Below are positions 51,001 to 62,627 of a stretch of 64,000 nt of DNA, piece after piece (within the stretch, counting starts at the first letter, position 1; the number at the start of each line of letters is the position of its first letter). The stretch covers positions 3,950,501 to 4,014,500 of the forward strand of contig JAVHKY010000012.1 in assembly GCA_035079385.1 (NCBI GenBank). Direction: 5' to 3'. The notes beneath the pieces were generated by a model. It was not told the DNA's origin, searched no databases, and saw only the letters and a program-made list of their open reading frames with translations. The position numbers were made by a program, and so were the translations under genes. The stretch comes from Aspidiotus rigidus (lineage: Eukaryota; Arthropoda; Insecta; Hemiptera; Diaspididae).

Positions 51001-51751
51001 ATGAGAAAATTCTTGATGGCCGCGATTATTATTTCTTTCTCGTAATAACTGTACTCGGTATATTTAATTCGAATGTCTGAAATATGGATATAATGTATAT
51101 ACATATTACAAGTAATATGAACTATAGAATAAATAACAATTTCACTTTCACTTACCGACGGGTAGTAAACTAGCCGTGAGACTGTGGCTTTATGAGTTGA
51201 GGGAAGAATATTAGTGATTTTATCTCTCACGAATTTCTCTTTCAATTCCCTATCAGGGTAATCCACTAGGTATCCTCTCAAAGACTACACCATTTTCAAT
51301 GAATCCCTGCATTAAACAATGTACTATTAATAGAATATTTATCAACAACAGTATATCCCACTATAGTTTATAGAACATACGGAAGACTGTAATTGGCGAA
51401 AATTCTCTCTCGTGCGCATCGCGATGAGAGTCATTCTTCTCAAATTGTTTTTCTTTGCATCACTATAGACCTTTCCTGCATTGAGCATGAACTTCTCATA
51501 TTCGTAAAAGTTGAAAATTTCTGATTGCTCATATCCTACAACTTCCATGGAATTAAACTCCAGGACTTTCACTTTCAAATTGGCTCCACTTGAAATTCTG
51601 TTCTGCGTAACGAGACGACCGATTTTAATCGCATTGTTCTGAACGATACTACAGAACAGAATATTATTAACACAGAAATCGTCAACTGATAAACAGTAAC
51701 ATATACTACTAATAAGTAGCCTAGTACTTACAATACAATATCATTTTCATT
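48049..51751 (-). CDS. 14-exon zinc-finger gene, unknown family, one frameshift
   Basis: Exons on the minus strand: 51733-51751 (ATG), 51381-51685, 51156-51284, 50932-51076, 50464-50850, 50204-50386, 49929-50126, 49242-49546, 49091-49162, 48949-49020, 48673-48867, 48511-48589, 48297-48436, 48049-48226 (stop). All have GT-AG borders, and almost every phase joins exactly, about 800 codons in total. A helical N-terminal half leads to C2H2-like fingers at TCFVCKSHF, LVCPYEG, YECKVCGILF, IVCPYCY and CELCTNM. Then come basic and acidic tracts (SKRKRKIVTKKRK; serine/glutamate-rich) and a C-terminal domain ending PPVTDR. Two defects: in exon 8, after CCTMFF near 49415, the frame must change as if one base were lost; and the best donor of exon 3 leaves exon 4 out of phase, although two weaker GTGAAA donors restore it. 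The zinc fingers suggest nucleic-acid binding. Family not recognised. Confidence 0.75.
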
Positions 51752-51917
51752 GAAAATGCATTGTACGAATTAGTGCTTGCGGTACTCTGTTTGTTTTGTT
51801 TCTGCGGCTTTTTGCAATTTCCCTACGTACATTTACTCTTTGTAGTATTTGTCGGTCTTCGTCCATTTACTCATTGTGGTATTTGTCGTTCTCAATATGT
51901 CGGGCCGTAACTTGTAG
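51752..51917. promoter_or_regulatory. Divergent intergenic region with 34-bp direct repeat
   Basis: Only about 165 bases separate the zinc-finger ATG from the open frame of the Gag-like gene on the other strand, so they may share a promoter. Two copies of a 34-base unit (CATTTACTCTTTGTAGTATT at 51830, CATTTACTCATTGTGGTATT at 51864) lie in it. No TATA box was identified. Regulation is inferred from layout only. Confidence 0.35.
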
Positions 51918-52619
51918 GAACGAATCGATTCTATTTTATTGCCTTCTCACGAAGATACTCAACTAATCGAATACATCGTTGCCATTGGCCGATTATGTGG
52001 TCCCGAAAAAATAATATCAGCCTCAAAAATATCTAAACAACGAATCTGTATTTACATGGACTCCGAAGAAACAGCCAACAACTTTATCGCAACTCACAAA
52101 CAAATTAAAATAAACGACCAACCCATTAACATCAGAAAACTTGTGGCCCCATCGAAGAAGCTCATCCTTTCAAATGTGCATTCTTGCATACCGGTACCAA
52201 ATTCATTAATCTTAGACGCTCTTCAGTCAAGCGGAATTAAAACGGTATCTTCGATCCACAATCTCCACGTAGGTCTGAACTCCAAATCAATCCCGGAATC
52301 TGAATTAAAAAAATACACTCATGTCTCTAGCTTTCGTCGGGGTGTCTACATAGAAGTCGACGATAACCTGTCCATACCAGATTCTTTTCTTATTTGGTAT
52401 GAAAACGAATCTTACCGCATCTTTGCAAATACTAACGACTTATATTGCTATTTGTGCAACGAAACTCTGCACAGTGCGAATGAATGCCCTCACTCCGAAG
52501 AAAACCAAAAATCATCAGAAAATCTCAACCTCAAAAAGAATTGTGAAACAACTACTGAAGAAAAAGGAGAAACCATCACTCTGACAAGTTACCTCGAAAT
52601 GTTGGAAGCGAAGAAATAG
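51918..52619 (+). CDS. Gag-like CCHC zinc-knuckle protein, start unclear
   Basis: An open frame of about 233 codons runs to TAG at 52617-52619. It opens after GTAG at 51914-51917, which could be an acceptor; no ATG lies near its start, so a 5' exon or truncation is likely. The order is IEYIVAIGRLCGPEKI, RICIYMDSEETAN, KLILSNVHSCIP, FRRGVYIEVDD, YRIFANTNDLYCYLC and a CCHC knuckle C-x2-C-x4-H-x4-C (CYLCNETLHSANEC) at about residue 180, then an acidic lysine-rich tail. Proteins with this layout occur widely in insect genomes in association with retroelements, from memory; the knuckle suggests nucleic-acid binding. No polymerase follows. It is divergently paired with the zinc-finger gene. Confidence 0.6.
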   Translation, partial: ERIDSILLPSHEDTQLIEYIVAIGRLCGPEKIISASKISKQRICIYMDSEETANNFIATHKQIKINDQPINIRKLVAPSKKLILSNVHSCIPVPNSLILDALQSSGIKTVSSIHNLHVGLNSKSIPESELKKYTHVSSFRRGVYIEVDDNLSIPDSFLIWYENESYRIFANTNDLYCYLCNETLHSANECPHSEENQKSSENLNLKKNCETTTEEKGETITLTSYLEMLEAKK

Positions 52620-53251
52620 AGAAGGAACAGCTTTACCGAAGAAGAAAACAACCAGCCAGAAAATGGAAAAAATTTTTGAAAATGGTCTTTTTCAAGACCA
52701 AAACACATCATTTCTTAACATTAAAGATACTTACATTCAGAGTTGACCACGTACTTATTTATATGAGCAGTGGGTGGGGGGAAGGGAGGAAAGGAGAAGG
52801 GGAGGGAGGGGTAAGTCCTCTCTCACCCCTTCCGTTGCCTCCAGACATACTCATTAATATACGACAAAAGGAGGATTCATTAGTAATGAATGAAGGGGGG
52901 CGCCTTTATAATGAAGGGGAAGGGGACGAAGTAAGTGCCTTAAAACTCCAAGGTCAAGGAACAAAACGAAGACAAGTATTATGAAATTCTAGGGTGATAC
53001 TTAGGATCCTATAAAAGGGTAACACATAGGTAACGACAAACGTTGAACGTTTGACAATTGAAATACAACCTAAAAGATATAAAACCATGTGCGACCGAAA
53101 ATCACTTTAAGGAGAATTTAAAAATCCAAACGTCGAACGTCGATCGCAACCTATGTCTACTCATAAAGTAACACCCTAAGTCGCTTCCTAACTGAAATTT
53201 GAACTTGTCGATTTTTGAATTTTAATTTTATCTATCTAAGGGGGGACCAAA
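52620..53251. other. G-rich stretch and a small inverted repeat
   Basis: 52770-52812 is a purine run rich in GGGG/GGAGG. At 53024-53155 ACATAGGTAACGACAAACG pairs with the complement of CAAACGTCGAACG...CCTATGT, a diverged foldback. From 53157 a reversed scrap of the ~202-bp repeat leads into the large foldback. Confidence 0.55.
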
Positions 53252-54728
53252 AGGGGGTAGTTTCGCTTCATAAATGTTCCATATTCACGGTGAGGATGGA
53301 TAATAGTGAAGGCAGTTCAGGATAGCAATCCCCGGTATTTTACTCTAATAGGTAATATGAAAATTATTTTTTTCTGCTAGAAATCGGGTATTCAATATAA
53401 TATATCTTACCTATATTGCCGGTTCATTTCTAATTCATTTTCAACTTTTTTTTTTCAAAGTAAGTTTTGAAGAAAAATTGCCCAGAAGTGTTGGGAGTAC
53501 TGGTAGAGTGTAGTAAAAGTAGTGGATACAACATTCTCTTCTCATTCATTAGAAATTTCCTCGAAGTGGACCCTAAGTCGCTTCCCAGTAGAAATTCGAA
53601 CGTCGATTTTTAAATTTTAATAGATGGGAGGCTTGACCTTACCCCAACCAACTGTCCCTCAAGAGTAGATGAGCCTCCATAGCTCCAAAGACTTCAAGTA
53701 CCCCCTTAGTAGCACCCTACGATAGATAAAATTAAAATTTGAAAATCGACAAGTCGAATTTCTACTACGAAGCGACTTAGGGTCCACTTCGAAGAGAATT
53801 TCATAAATAGGGTACTACTTAATAGATCGGAGGCTTGACCTTACCCCAACCAACTGTCCCTCAAGAGTAGATGAGCCTCCATAGCTCCAATGACTTAAGT
53901 ACCCCCTTAGTAGCACCCCAAGATAGATAGAATTAAAATTTAAAAATCGACAAGTCGAATTTCTACTACGAAGCGACTTAGGGTCCACTTCGAAGAGAAT
54001 TTCATAAATAGGGTACTACTTAATAGATCGGAGGCTTGACCTTACCCCAACCAACTGTCCCTCAAGAGTAGATGAGCCTCCATAGCTCCAATGACTTCAA
54101 GTACCCCCTTAGTAGCACCCTAAGATAGATAAAATTAAAATTTAAAAATCGACAAGTTCGAATTTCTAACAGGAAGCGACTTAGGGTCCACTTCGAAGAG
54201 AATTTCATAAATAGGGTACTACTTAATAGATGGGAGGCTTGACCTTAACCCATCCAACTGTCCCTCAAGAGTAGATGAGCCGCCATAGCTCCAAAGACTT
54301 CAAGTACCCCCTTAGTAGCACCCTAAGATAGATAAAATTAAAATTTAAAAATCGACAAGTTCAAATTTCTACTAGGAAGCGACTCAGGGTCCACTTCGAG
54401 GAAATACCTAATGAATGAGAAGAGAATGTTGTAGCCACTACTTTTACTACACTCTACCAGTACTCCCAACACTTCTGGGCAATTTTCCTTCAAAACCTAC
54501 TTTGAAAAAAAAAGTTGAAAATGAATTAGAAATGAACCGGCAATACAGGTAAGATATATTATATTCAATACACGGTTTCCAGCAGAAATTTTGGTCTAAA
54601 AATAGAAAAAAATGATTTTCATTTTACCTATTAGAGTAAAATACCGGGGATTGCTATCCTGAACTGCCTTCACTATTATCCATCCTCACCGTGAATATGG
54701 AACATTTATGAAGCGAAACTACCCCCTT
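53252..54728. repeat. Large foldback enclosing four ~202-bp tandem repeats
   Basis: Left arm (53252 to about 53618) and right arm (about 54335 to 54728) are reverse complements over more than 330 bases, sharing TAGTTTCGCTTCATAAATG, CAATCCCCGG, TTGGGAGTACTGG and TTCTCATTCATTAG boxes. Between the arms are three complete units and one partial unit, all in one orientation, starting at about 53617, 53819, 54020 and 54223, a period of 201-203 bases. The arm ends are themselves pieces of the same unit. Structure resembles foldback-type transposons with internal satellite; no transposase is present. Confidence 0.88.
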
Positions 54729-57036
54729 AGTAGCACCCGTGTAACTCACCATTTATGTGAAACTGCGCTCCTCACCATATGAGCACGATATCGAAATTCT
54801 CTGAAGAGTCCGCAACCACTTTTCTCCCTACACACCTACAAAAATTATTACTCGATTAAATGTGAGTTGAAATTATTTTTGGATCATGAAAATCGCATGA
54901 AGGAAAGAATAGAAGACAAATTTATTCACTTGAAAAACTCACACAGTATTTTGATACGATGTCTTCAAATAGGTAAATGGGCGGAGAGGGTCGTCATCGT
55001 TTCTGGCAACTCAGGTTGACATATCTTTGCTATCGGTTCAAGAATTATTCGATGTATCCGAAAAAAAGCCTTTCACTGGATCCAGCTTCTAATTTGCCAG
55101 TTGGCGTACCAATTTGGTTATCTAGCGAGGAAGAGGAGTTCTTTCCAAGCAAGTATCAACCCCAGAAGAATTTCAGAATATGTAAAAATGCAATTTTATT
55201 ACGTCATACTAAAATTTAAGAAACTCTCAGTACAGACCAAGCATGCATACGACCCGCGAAACAATAAGAAATTTTTAAATCATGAATCTGTTAAATTCAG
55301 GTGGGGTTCGTCCAAACGTCAAGTCATCATTGCGTACAAAGATTAAGTTAAACTAGAATCGTAAAGAGATCGTACAGAGTCAACTATGGTCAAGGTGTGA
55401 GAAAAGGGACGCGAACGTGTTCAGCTTAATTTCAGTTTCACCTCATTTAGTTACGGCGAATTAGTTATGCAAAAGCACGCTCAAGTGTACCAGGTCTATT
55501 AACGGCGAATTGATTATGCAACGGTGCGAACATACGATCCACATAACGCAACAACGCTCGAGACGAACACGGAAAACGTGATGGACAGAAATTTTGAACT
55601 CCCCTCCACCTTCCTCACCAGGATACCAAACATGAGGTAAATGAGATCACGAGTCAAAACATGATTGTACGCTAATATGCCTTATTTTCGAATTCATACT
55701 GGACGCGTGTAATTGAAATTAAAGGACTACGGTGAATTAAAATAACCAATTCATGGTAATATCTTCACCAGATGAACTGAACACTCGAGTAAAACTTACA
55801 TTCTTATAGATTAGCATTTCAATCGAACTTTGTAAAAATTTCCGGTGGGTATACGGGTAAATAAATCGTAACCACCAGAATCGATTGGCGACAGGAGTGG
55901 CAACTTCATTATTTTGTTTTCGCCTACAAGGTAGATAATCAGGATAAAAATCTCAGGATAAACGATTATTATCGAGTACCCAGCAGAGAACTCTCCTAAA
56001 TAATATAAGGGATTGAAAAGATTGAGAAAGAAAAGGTGGATATTATTTTAGACTCTTCTGGCATTCTTCGCTTACATCCAGAATAATGTACAAGGACTCG
56101 AAGCTCTCATACAAATTTTGGAATTTCCTTCCAAATATCCTTTTACTTCTTCATTCTTCTTTTACGAAATACGGAGGAGAAAAAAAGGTTTCTAAAAGAA
56201 CAGAACAACTGGTACGACAGTCAAAGCAACAGAATTTCAATACTTTGCGTGTTTTCACCTAGCTGGGTAACAGAGATGGAATCTTTTAGTGACTTTCCTT
56301 CTAGGAAATGAAACTTCGATCCATGGTAGAAGAATAACTCCGGCTATATCTTGCTACCATAGTTATGAAAACTCTTCCAAACTTTACTCAGACATCTAGA
56401 CGCGTATTTTTTGAGAAGTATTACCTATAATCTTCTATATTTTCCTAATACCGACCCCCAAGACCTGTCGCCTCGCCTATGCTGCCACACCAAAAGACTA
56501 TTCCATAATATTATTATAATTTCCATTCATGATAATAAATCGTATGGAATTGAAATTAGAATTTGAAATCCAGACCGTATAGTGCTGGTGTCGGGTCGCA
56601 TTTCCTTTTAAACATAAAAAATTGAAATAATGCTTGAATGAAGCAGATTTAGCTTCTTAACATCCAATAAAAGATGGTCACAAATACAAATTCATCAGAT
56701 GAGATGACAAAACCTTCAATTTCATTTAAAAGTTATTATAAATTTTTCATTTTTGTATGATCTATTTTATTTATTTTTCAATTAATAGAAACTTTTTCAT
56801 CAGTCTCCTTTACTGAAGAACTGCGGATGTATTTTACTCTCATCAAAATCAAAATACTTTCAAAACTTTATTCAGACACCTAGACGCGTTATTTTTGCTT
56901 ACTTTTTCATACTTTCCAATACCACTCTCAAAGGCTCATCGCTCCACTTCCTATGCTGCTTTGAGGGAGAGACGATTATTTCAGATACTATAATTCCCCT
57001 TTGTGATTTCAAGTTGTATGAAATTCCGATAACTCT
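54729..57036. other. No supported gene
   Basis: AT-rich sequence. Frames near 54977-55346 show no domain. No mobile-element ends were recognised. Confidence 0.45.
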
Positions 57037-57240
57037 GAAACATTTAATTAGCGCGCTTTTGTATCGCTTAACACTTTACAAGAGCCTTATTCGCTCGCAG
57101 CTAGATTATGAATCTCTGATCTATGACCAAGCCAATAAATCGGTCTTTGCTAGACACCATTCGAATCTCTTCCTTCAGGATGGTCCTTAGCGCCTTCCGA
57201 ACTTGTCTCAAACCCAGTTTAGACGCCAGAGGCTGCTGAA
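57037..57240 (+). pseudogene. Non-LTR reverse transcriptase fragment
   Basis: One frame reads LYRLTLYKSLIRSQLDYESLIY then DQANKSV; after a one-base shift near 57148 the next reads LDTIRISSF, then VLSAFRTCLKPSLDA before a stop. Together they match the region after the catalytic core of Jockey/CR1-like reverse transcriptases, where LY.SLIRS.LDYG, YG.A..S and LGAFRTSP...SL are typical. The remainder of the element is absent or unrecognisable. Confidence 0.7.
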
Positions 57241-59149
57241 CCTCGTCTCCACTTGTGGACTCACTGTAACCTCCACTTCTCGTGAGCTGTCTTTCAATTC
57301 TCTCACTAATTCCATGTTTGACCCAAACAATAATCTTCCTCCAGCTCCAAGAAACAAACATATCCTGGATTTAGGTCACTTTAGCACTTGGCCTCACAAT
57401 TTTGATAGCAAACTTTTTTATACTTGTCATCGTCTTTTATCGCATCTGCTACATAGCCGCCATATTTACTGCCGAAGTGATGACAATATTCGCCTTTCTT
57501 TCTCATCTCTCCCAACTCCCCTCATATCCTCCTCCTCGCACTCATTTTCTTCACTACACTCTCTTACTAGCCCTTATGCTACAAATTTCACACAAAAATC
57601 CTCTTCACCAGATACTGCATTTTTCTTTTCTTAACGGTGTTTAGAAGTTCGCGCTCTTTTCCCATGCGCTCAAGAACTTCCGTATTCCGTATTTTTTCCA
57701 TCCATGCAATTTTCAGCATGCGTCGGTACACTCATCTTAAATATTTAGACCAAACTTTGAAAAAGCCAACATTCAAACAAACTTCTACGTAATAAAAAAG
57801 ACGCCCGCCTTTTGATCAACCTCCTTCAGAAACTCTGAACGTGAATCCAGCAGAAGGCCCAAGGTCTGTGAGTGAAAAGTAATCATGAATTGTCCCAATG
57901 GGCCAAGCGATTCTGGTATCTCATCTTCAGTGTTACTCAAGTCTCGGTAAATTCATTTGTCTCACAATCTAATTGGGAGACCTTGGTTGACCAACAGATA
58001 AAATTGTTTGAATGTGATTGCTCATATAAGACGACACACAATGAATAAATTAATTTGGTAAATGATTTGCAAAGAGGAAAAGAAACACTTTACTAACACG
58101 ATCGCGTTTTTGATCAATTAACCATCATCAAGCACAATTATTACAGATGAATTTAAAGGATGTTCTTCAAGTACTCCGATTCAGACTTGGAAATGAAAAA
58201 TTTTGTTGTGTATTTTTCTTTTCTGTAATTCACTCTTTTTGTTCAATGCAGTGTTTTTTACGCGGTGTGCTTCGTGAGCCCTCTTCCAAGTGTGCCAAGA
58301 GATCCATCTTTTTTCTTTTTTTCTCATTCATGGTCCGTTATGGCTTAATTCTATTACTGCGCTGGTCGAAGTTACCGAGTATTTTTCCGTTATTAACGTG
58401 TATGGAATACGACTAGCCGTGGAAGCCTCTCGTGATTCACGTATTAAAGAATTGTGTACACAAAATCTCGAACCCAGATCTCTCATTAAAAGACTTTCAA
58501 AATAATATTTGTGTACATTATTCTTAGTTTTAGAGTATTTAAAAGACATAATATCTTGAATTGGTATGCCGTGGAAAAATTTTGAGTTTAGAAATGTGTC
58601 GCAGACTCGGAAAGAACACTAGTTTAAATTCTTTCACCGAGAACTTCCTTTCAAGTCTTTCACCTTCAGTTTACTCAGAAAACTAGAAGAACCGTCGACA
58701 GGGTTTCGTACGTCTGATGTACTTTTGAAACTAATAATTGGAAATGTTTCTTGTTATTTTTCTTGTACTTAACTCAATTCTGAAGAATATTCAGAGAAAA
58801 CACTTCACTTTTCATGAACGCATTTGAGGAAGTTTTTTTTTTTACTTTTGTCTTGCTATGTGGTTTTGCAAAGTGTTAAAAATATTTGTTGATTTATCTA
58901 ATATTTTTATTGTTACATCAAATTGATAATTAACAATTTTTAATAGTGGTATACCTTCCTCGCGTCTTATAAATGTCCGCCCTTATCCTGAATCCTGTTT
59001 CTCAGAATAAAGTTTCACGCGAACTATCGCCCAAGGTCTTTCAGCTGCCCTGAAACTCCTCGTTCAAACGCTCGTTTTCACCGCTTGTCGTATAAAATAC
59101 TATTACAAAGTTCAGAAGCTTGAATTGAGCAGCACTTCTAGACATCATT
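57241..59149. other. No supported gene
   Basis: A 140-codon open stretch at 57203-57634 rich in serine and phenylalanine overlaps and follows the reverse transcriptase relic, but in the wrong frame for it. It shows no domain of its own. Nothing else is supported. Confidence 0.4.
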
Positions 59150-59470
59150 CTCAATTTGTACAATATCTCTGTTTCGAACGAAATACTATCGTTCTTGTTG
59201 ATCACTAAGAGATGAAAATAAACATGATAAAATTCGTGCTAGGAAAGTCACTTCCAATTTTGAGGAGCTCGTCCTAATTTTAAAAAATTAACCCATGCAC
59301 CACCTTAAACTGTACGATTTTGAGGTAGATACACACCAATAAAGTCGTATCGGTTTTTGAATTATCAACTTTCACTCCGAATCAAACTCAAGTGCCTCGA
59401 CGATCGCGAAAAATCGTTCGAAATTATTTTTTCGTACATCACCGGGCACCAGGGTATGTGCGCGCCTACA
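59150..59470. repeat. Duplicated ~310-bp segment, copy 1
   Basis: Collinear with 63560-63860. Shared landmarks are ACTAAGAGATGAAAA, CCCATGCACCACC, TTTTGAGGTAGATACACACC, TTTCACTCCGAAT and GACGATCG, ending in GTATGTGCGCGC. Diverged but full-length; about 4.4 kb apart, same orientation. Confidence 0.8.
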
Positions 59471-59719
59471 TAAATTCCTTCGTTCCCTCGTGAAATTCAT
59501 TTCCATGCCCTAATGCATTCTTGTTCAAGCTATCTTGTAAGCGTTCATATTGAATTGTGGACTCTGAACCCAGCAACGAAGTGCGATTGCAACTTACTGG
59601 AACTAATAAGTCAAACTCACGCGTAAGTAGTACTTGAAATTAGAATTGTAACTGATCACATATTTTTATTTAAACACCCTTTCATTGCTTCAATTATTGA
59701 GTTTCACTTTGTTTTCTTT

Positions 59720-59905
59720 GGAACTATATTTACTCCACATCCACGATAGTAAGTTTCGTAAGAAGATGGATACCGTTCAACCAGAAGGTTAGAATTCGAT
59801 GTTTCTTTTGGTGGTCTACTCAACCATATCCCACTCAGGATTTTGGGATAATTCATCAACAAATGTTGTGGGAAACTATTCCATGGCTCCCTTTCCGGCT
59901 TTCTA
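59720..59905. repeat. Duplicated ~160-bp segment, copy 1
   Basis: Collinear with 61088-61240: GAAGATGGATA, TCAACC, TTCTTTTGGTGG or TCCTTTGGTGGAG, CACTCAGGATTTT and AACTATTCCAT. A shorter third relative lies at about 62528-62575. The minus strand of this copy has an 84-codon frame with no known domain. Confidence 0.7.
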
Positions 59906-60584
59906 GCGATTACATCATATCGGATTTTCATTACGTAAGTAATATTAATAATAAACAATAGTTTTAGTATTTTTTAAGTAAGTTGTATAATGAATTATTC
60001 TGTAATTATTCTGCGGTACGTACGTAGTATTCAAACGAGTTTATGGAGAGGGGCGGTGCTTTCAAGTCCTCTTTTTCTCGGAGAAGTACTCGGTCAAGAC
60101 AGTTAGGTTTCAAGGTACTCATCATTATATTTTGCGGAGAATCGGAACACAAAATGATTGATATAATGCAGAAATTTTGATTCGTACGTTGCCAAAGCTG
60201 TTTCAACCATGTTTTATTTCAAGTTTTCCATTTTTCCAACTTATTCCGACATAGTTTACAACTTTCTCCGCACAGTAAAAGTGCAGCGCGACGTTAGCGG
60301 TGCTCGGTTTTAATATCCATTCCTCAATAATAATTTACGGCAAAAAGTGCTTGCAAATTTCTCAACACCTTACAATAATAAGTTTTTCATTCGCGATTGC
60401 GGTGAGTGGTTCCTGATCGTAATTCTAACACGTTATTGAAAATCACAATCTATAATGAGGGGTTGGTCGAAACCCTCGCAGAATGTAATCGCTTGGAAAA
60501 TGGGCCAACGGTTTTGAAGAAAAAATGTAACATTATGGAAACGCAGAAGGACGATTTGGTAGTCGGGAGTTATTTGTACAAATT
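59906..60584. other. No supported gene
   Basis: Short plus-strand frame at about 60406-60612 runs into the transposon-like element that follows; no domain seen. Confidence 0.4.
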
Positions 60585-60971
60585 CAGGGTGTCTACCAGA
60601 ATTGAAAAATGAAAATAGTTGACATTAGTTGACCGTTTTTCGATATTTTATTTGACCCTAAGAAATCCCTCCCCAAACTAATATTGTAATTTTGGAATTT
60701 TTTTAGTTGTTTGAAAGAATTAATATTATTAATCAAGAAAAGTATCATTTTAAAAGTCAGAAGTTTGTTGATATACCTTGATATTTATTGTACAATAGAT
60801 CAAAAAAAAAAAAAAAAAAAAAAATGAAGAGAAAAACGGAAAGCTCATCATTCATTAAGTATAATTATTGAGACGACAAGAAGAAAAAAATCAGATTTTT
60901 TAGTTGACCTACAGATAGAAAAGTTGACTTTAATTGACTAAGTTGACTTAGTTGACCTGGTAGACACCCTG
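60585..60971. mobile_element. DNA transposon-like element with CAGGGTGTCTACC ends
   Basis: The 15-bp ends CAGGGTGTCTACCAG and CTGGTAGACACCCTG (complement CAGGGTGTCTACCAG) are exact inverted repeats bounding 387 bases. The 5-base direct repeat AAATT flanks them at 60580-60584 and 60972-60976. AGTTGAC-type words occur twice inside the left end and about five times inside the right end, like subterminal binding sites. An A run is central. Non-autonomous; superfamily not certain because 5 bp is shorter than the hAT duplication. Confidence 0.8.
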
Positions 60972-61087
60972 AAATTTAAATGCGCACGTTGCAAATTTAG
61001 ATAGTCGCTTACTTCAGATTGATGGATACTATGTTAAAAGTTGAAAATTCTGCAAGAGATGCAGAAGAGGTTCAGCCTTGAATTGAT

Positions 61088-61240
61088 AAATTCGTATGGT
61101 ACGAAGATGGATATTGATCAACCACAAGGTTGGAACTTGAGATTTCCTTTGGTGGAGTACTCACCTATATTCTACTCAGGATTTTTGGATATTCATTAAC
61201 ATAAAATGTTATGGGGAACTATTCCATAGCTTTCACTCCG
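61088..61240. repeat. Duplicated ~160-bp segment, copy 2
   Basis: Diverged direct copy of 59720-59905, about 1.37 kb downstream, with the CAGGGTGTCTACC element lying between the two copies. Confidence 0.7.
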
Positions 61241-62627
61241 ATTAGAGTTTTATTCCATGAGTATTAATAATACGGTACCTACGGATAAATCGTTCAATAC
61301 AGGTAAGGTCTGAATTTTTAGTAAATCCACAATTACGTAGTAACCTGATCATGATTCACCGATATATTGACAAACGATTTTTCAACTAATTGGGTTTATC
61401 GTATTCATCTGATTTATGAGAAAAAATCCATTTAAAATATCGAATTCAAGCAAACTACAATTATATTGATTGTAAAGCGAGAATCACTTGTTCGAAACCA
61501 GTCAATTCGACTCGTATTAAAATTACCGGAAGGTCCCTTGAACAAGAACACGAAATAAGAAAAGCTACCTAGGTACATAACAACTGGCTTAGAACTTCCC
61601 TGAAGAGGCGACGGAATGGCGAGCTGTGACATCTTTGTGTGAAGACAAAACAGGAGGACTAGAAGTTCTCCAATCAATGATTTTCAGATCTACTCTGAGT
61701 TTTTGTAAGCGACAAGAATGCTAAAAGTAAACTACGAAGACTCACCTCGAAGTTGAGAGAAGATTGATAGTGAGGAGATTGAAGTTTGGAGGTAGTATAA
61801 AATTATTAAGAGCTCAATATTCATGGGATTGACTGTGAAATTTGCTTGAATTCCGTGCTTACACTATATGATTGTCGATGCTGAACATCTTTCAAGCCTT
61901 CTATTCATACTGCTATCGGTGTTCGAAATTCTCGTGACTCGCTCTCATTGTACAGGGATTATAGCTCAAAAAACTTATTTTCAATGAACTTTCGAGTGAT
62001 GACTCAAAACTACAGAAGTTCCTTAAGTGATCGAGGAGGGGGTAGGTGATTTGTTCAGTACATATTATATTCAGAATGTTTAGAAGAAAATAGTCACCCT
62101 TAATGTGACGACTTCGGTGATAATTAAGTTGGGAGGTAACAAAATTCGATCTTTTCATTTCGTTTCTGTAAATAAATCATTCAAACTTCGCCAACACACC
62201 GTATAACTGCATTGAACATTTTAGTTTCTGGTATTTTTTTTACATAGGTTGTACTGGATTACTTTGTAGTACGTTTTTTTGAAACGCGTTCTTCTAAAAC
62301 CTCCTTTCCTCGAGAAACTGGAAACATGGACACACGCCTTGATTTTTTTATACCTTATTTTCTCATTTTTTAGGCCTGTACTGTATGGAGAAATTTTCCT
62401 TTCAACTTCTTCGCCCTCCTAGGTAACTGGTCATTGATCCAGTACGGAAAATATTTTAAAATATCGTAAAAAGAATAAGAACGCCGAGTAACGAGAAAGT
62501 TTGGACCCTGAGGTTTTTTTTTTTTTCTTTTTTAGAGGAGTACTCAATGATAACCTACTCAGGATTTTAGAATATTGCTCCCTCAGTGTGAGAGGTGAAT
62601 GTGAATACACATAATACTTATACAAAT
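61241..62627. other. No supported gene
   Basis: AT-rich. Contains the short third relative of the 160-bp segment near 62528-62575, after a T run at 62514-62532. No coding feature supported. Confidence 0.45.

Noticed and set aside
57203..57634. 143-codon serine-rich plus-strand frame
   Set aside because: It lies in a different frame from the reverse transcriptase relic it overlaps and shows no domain.
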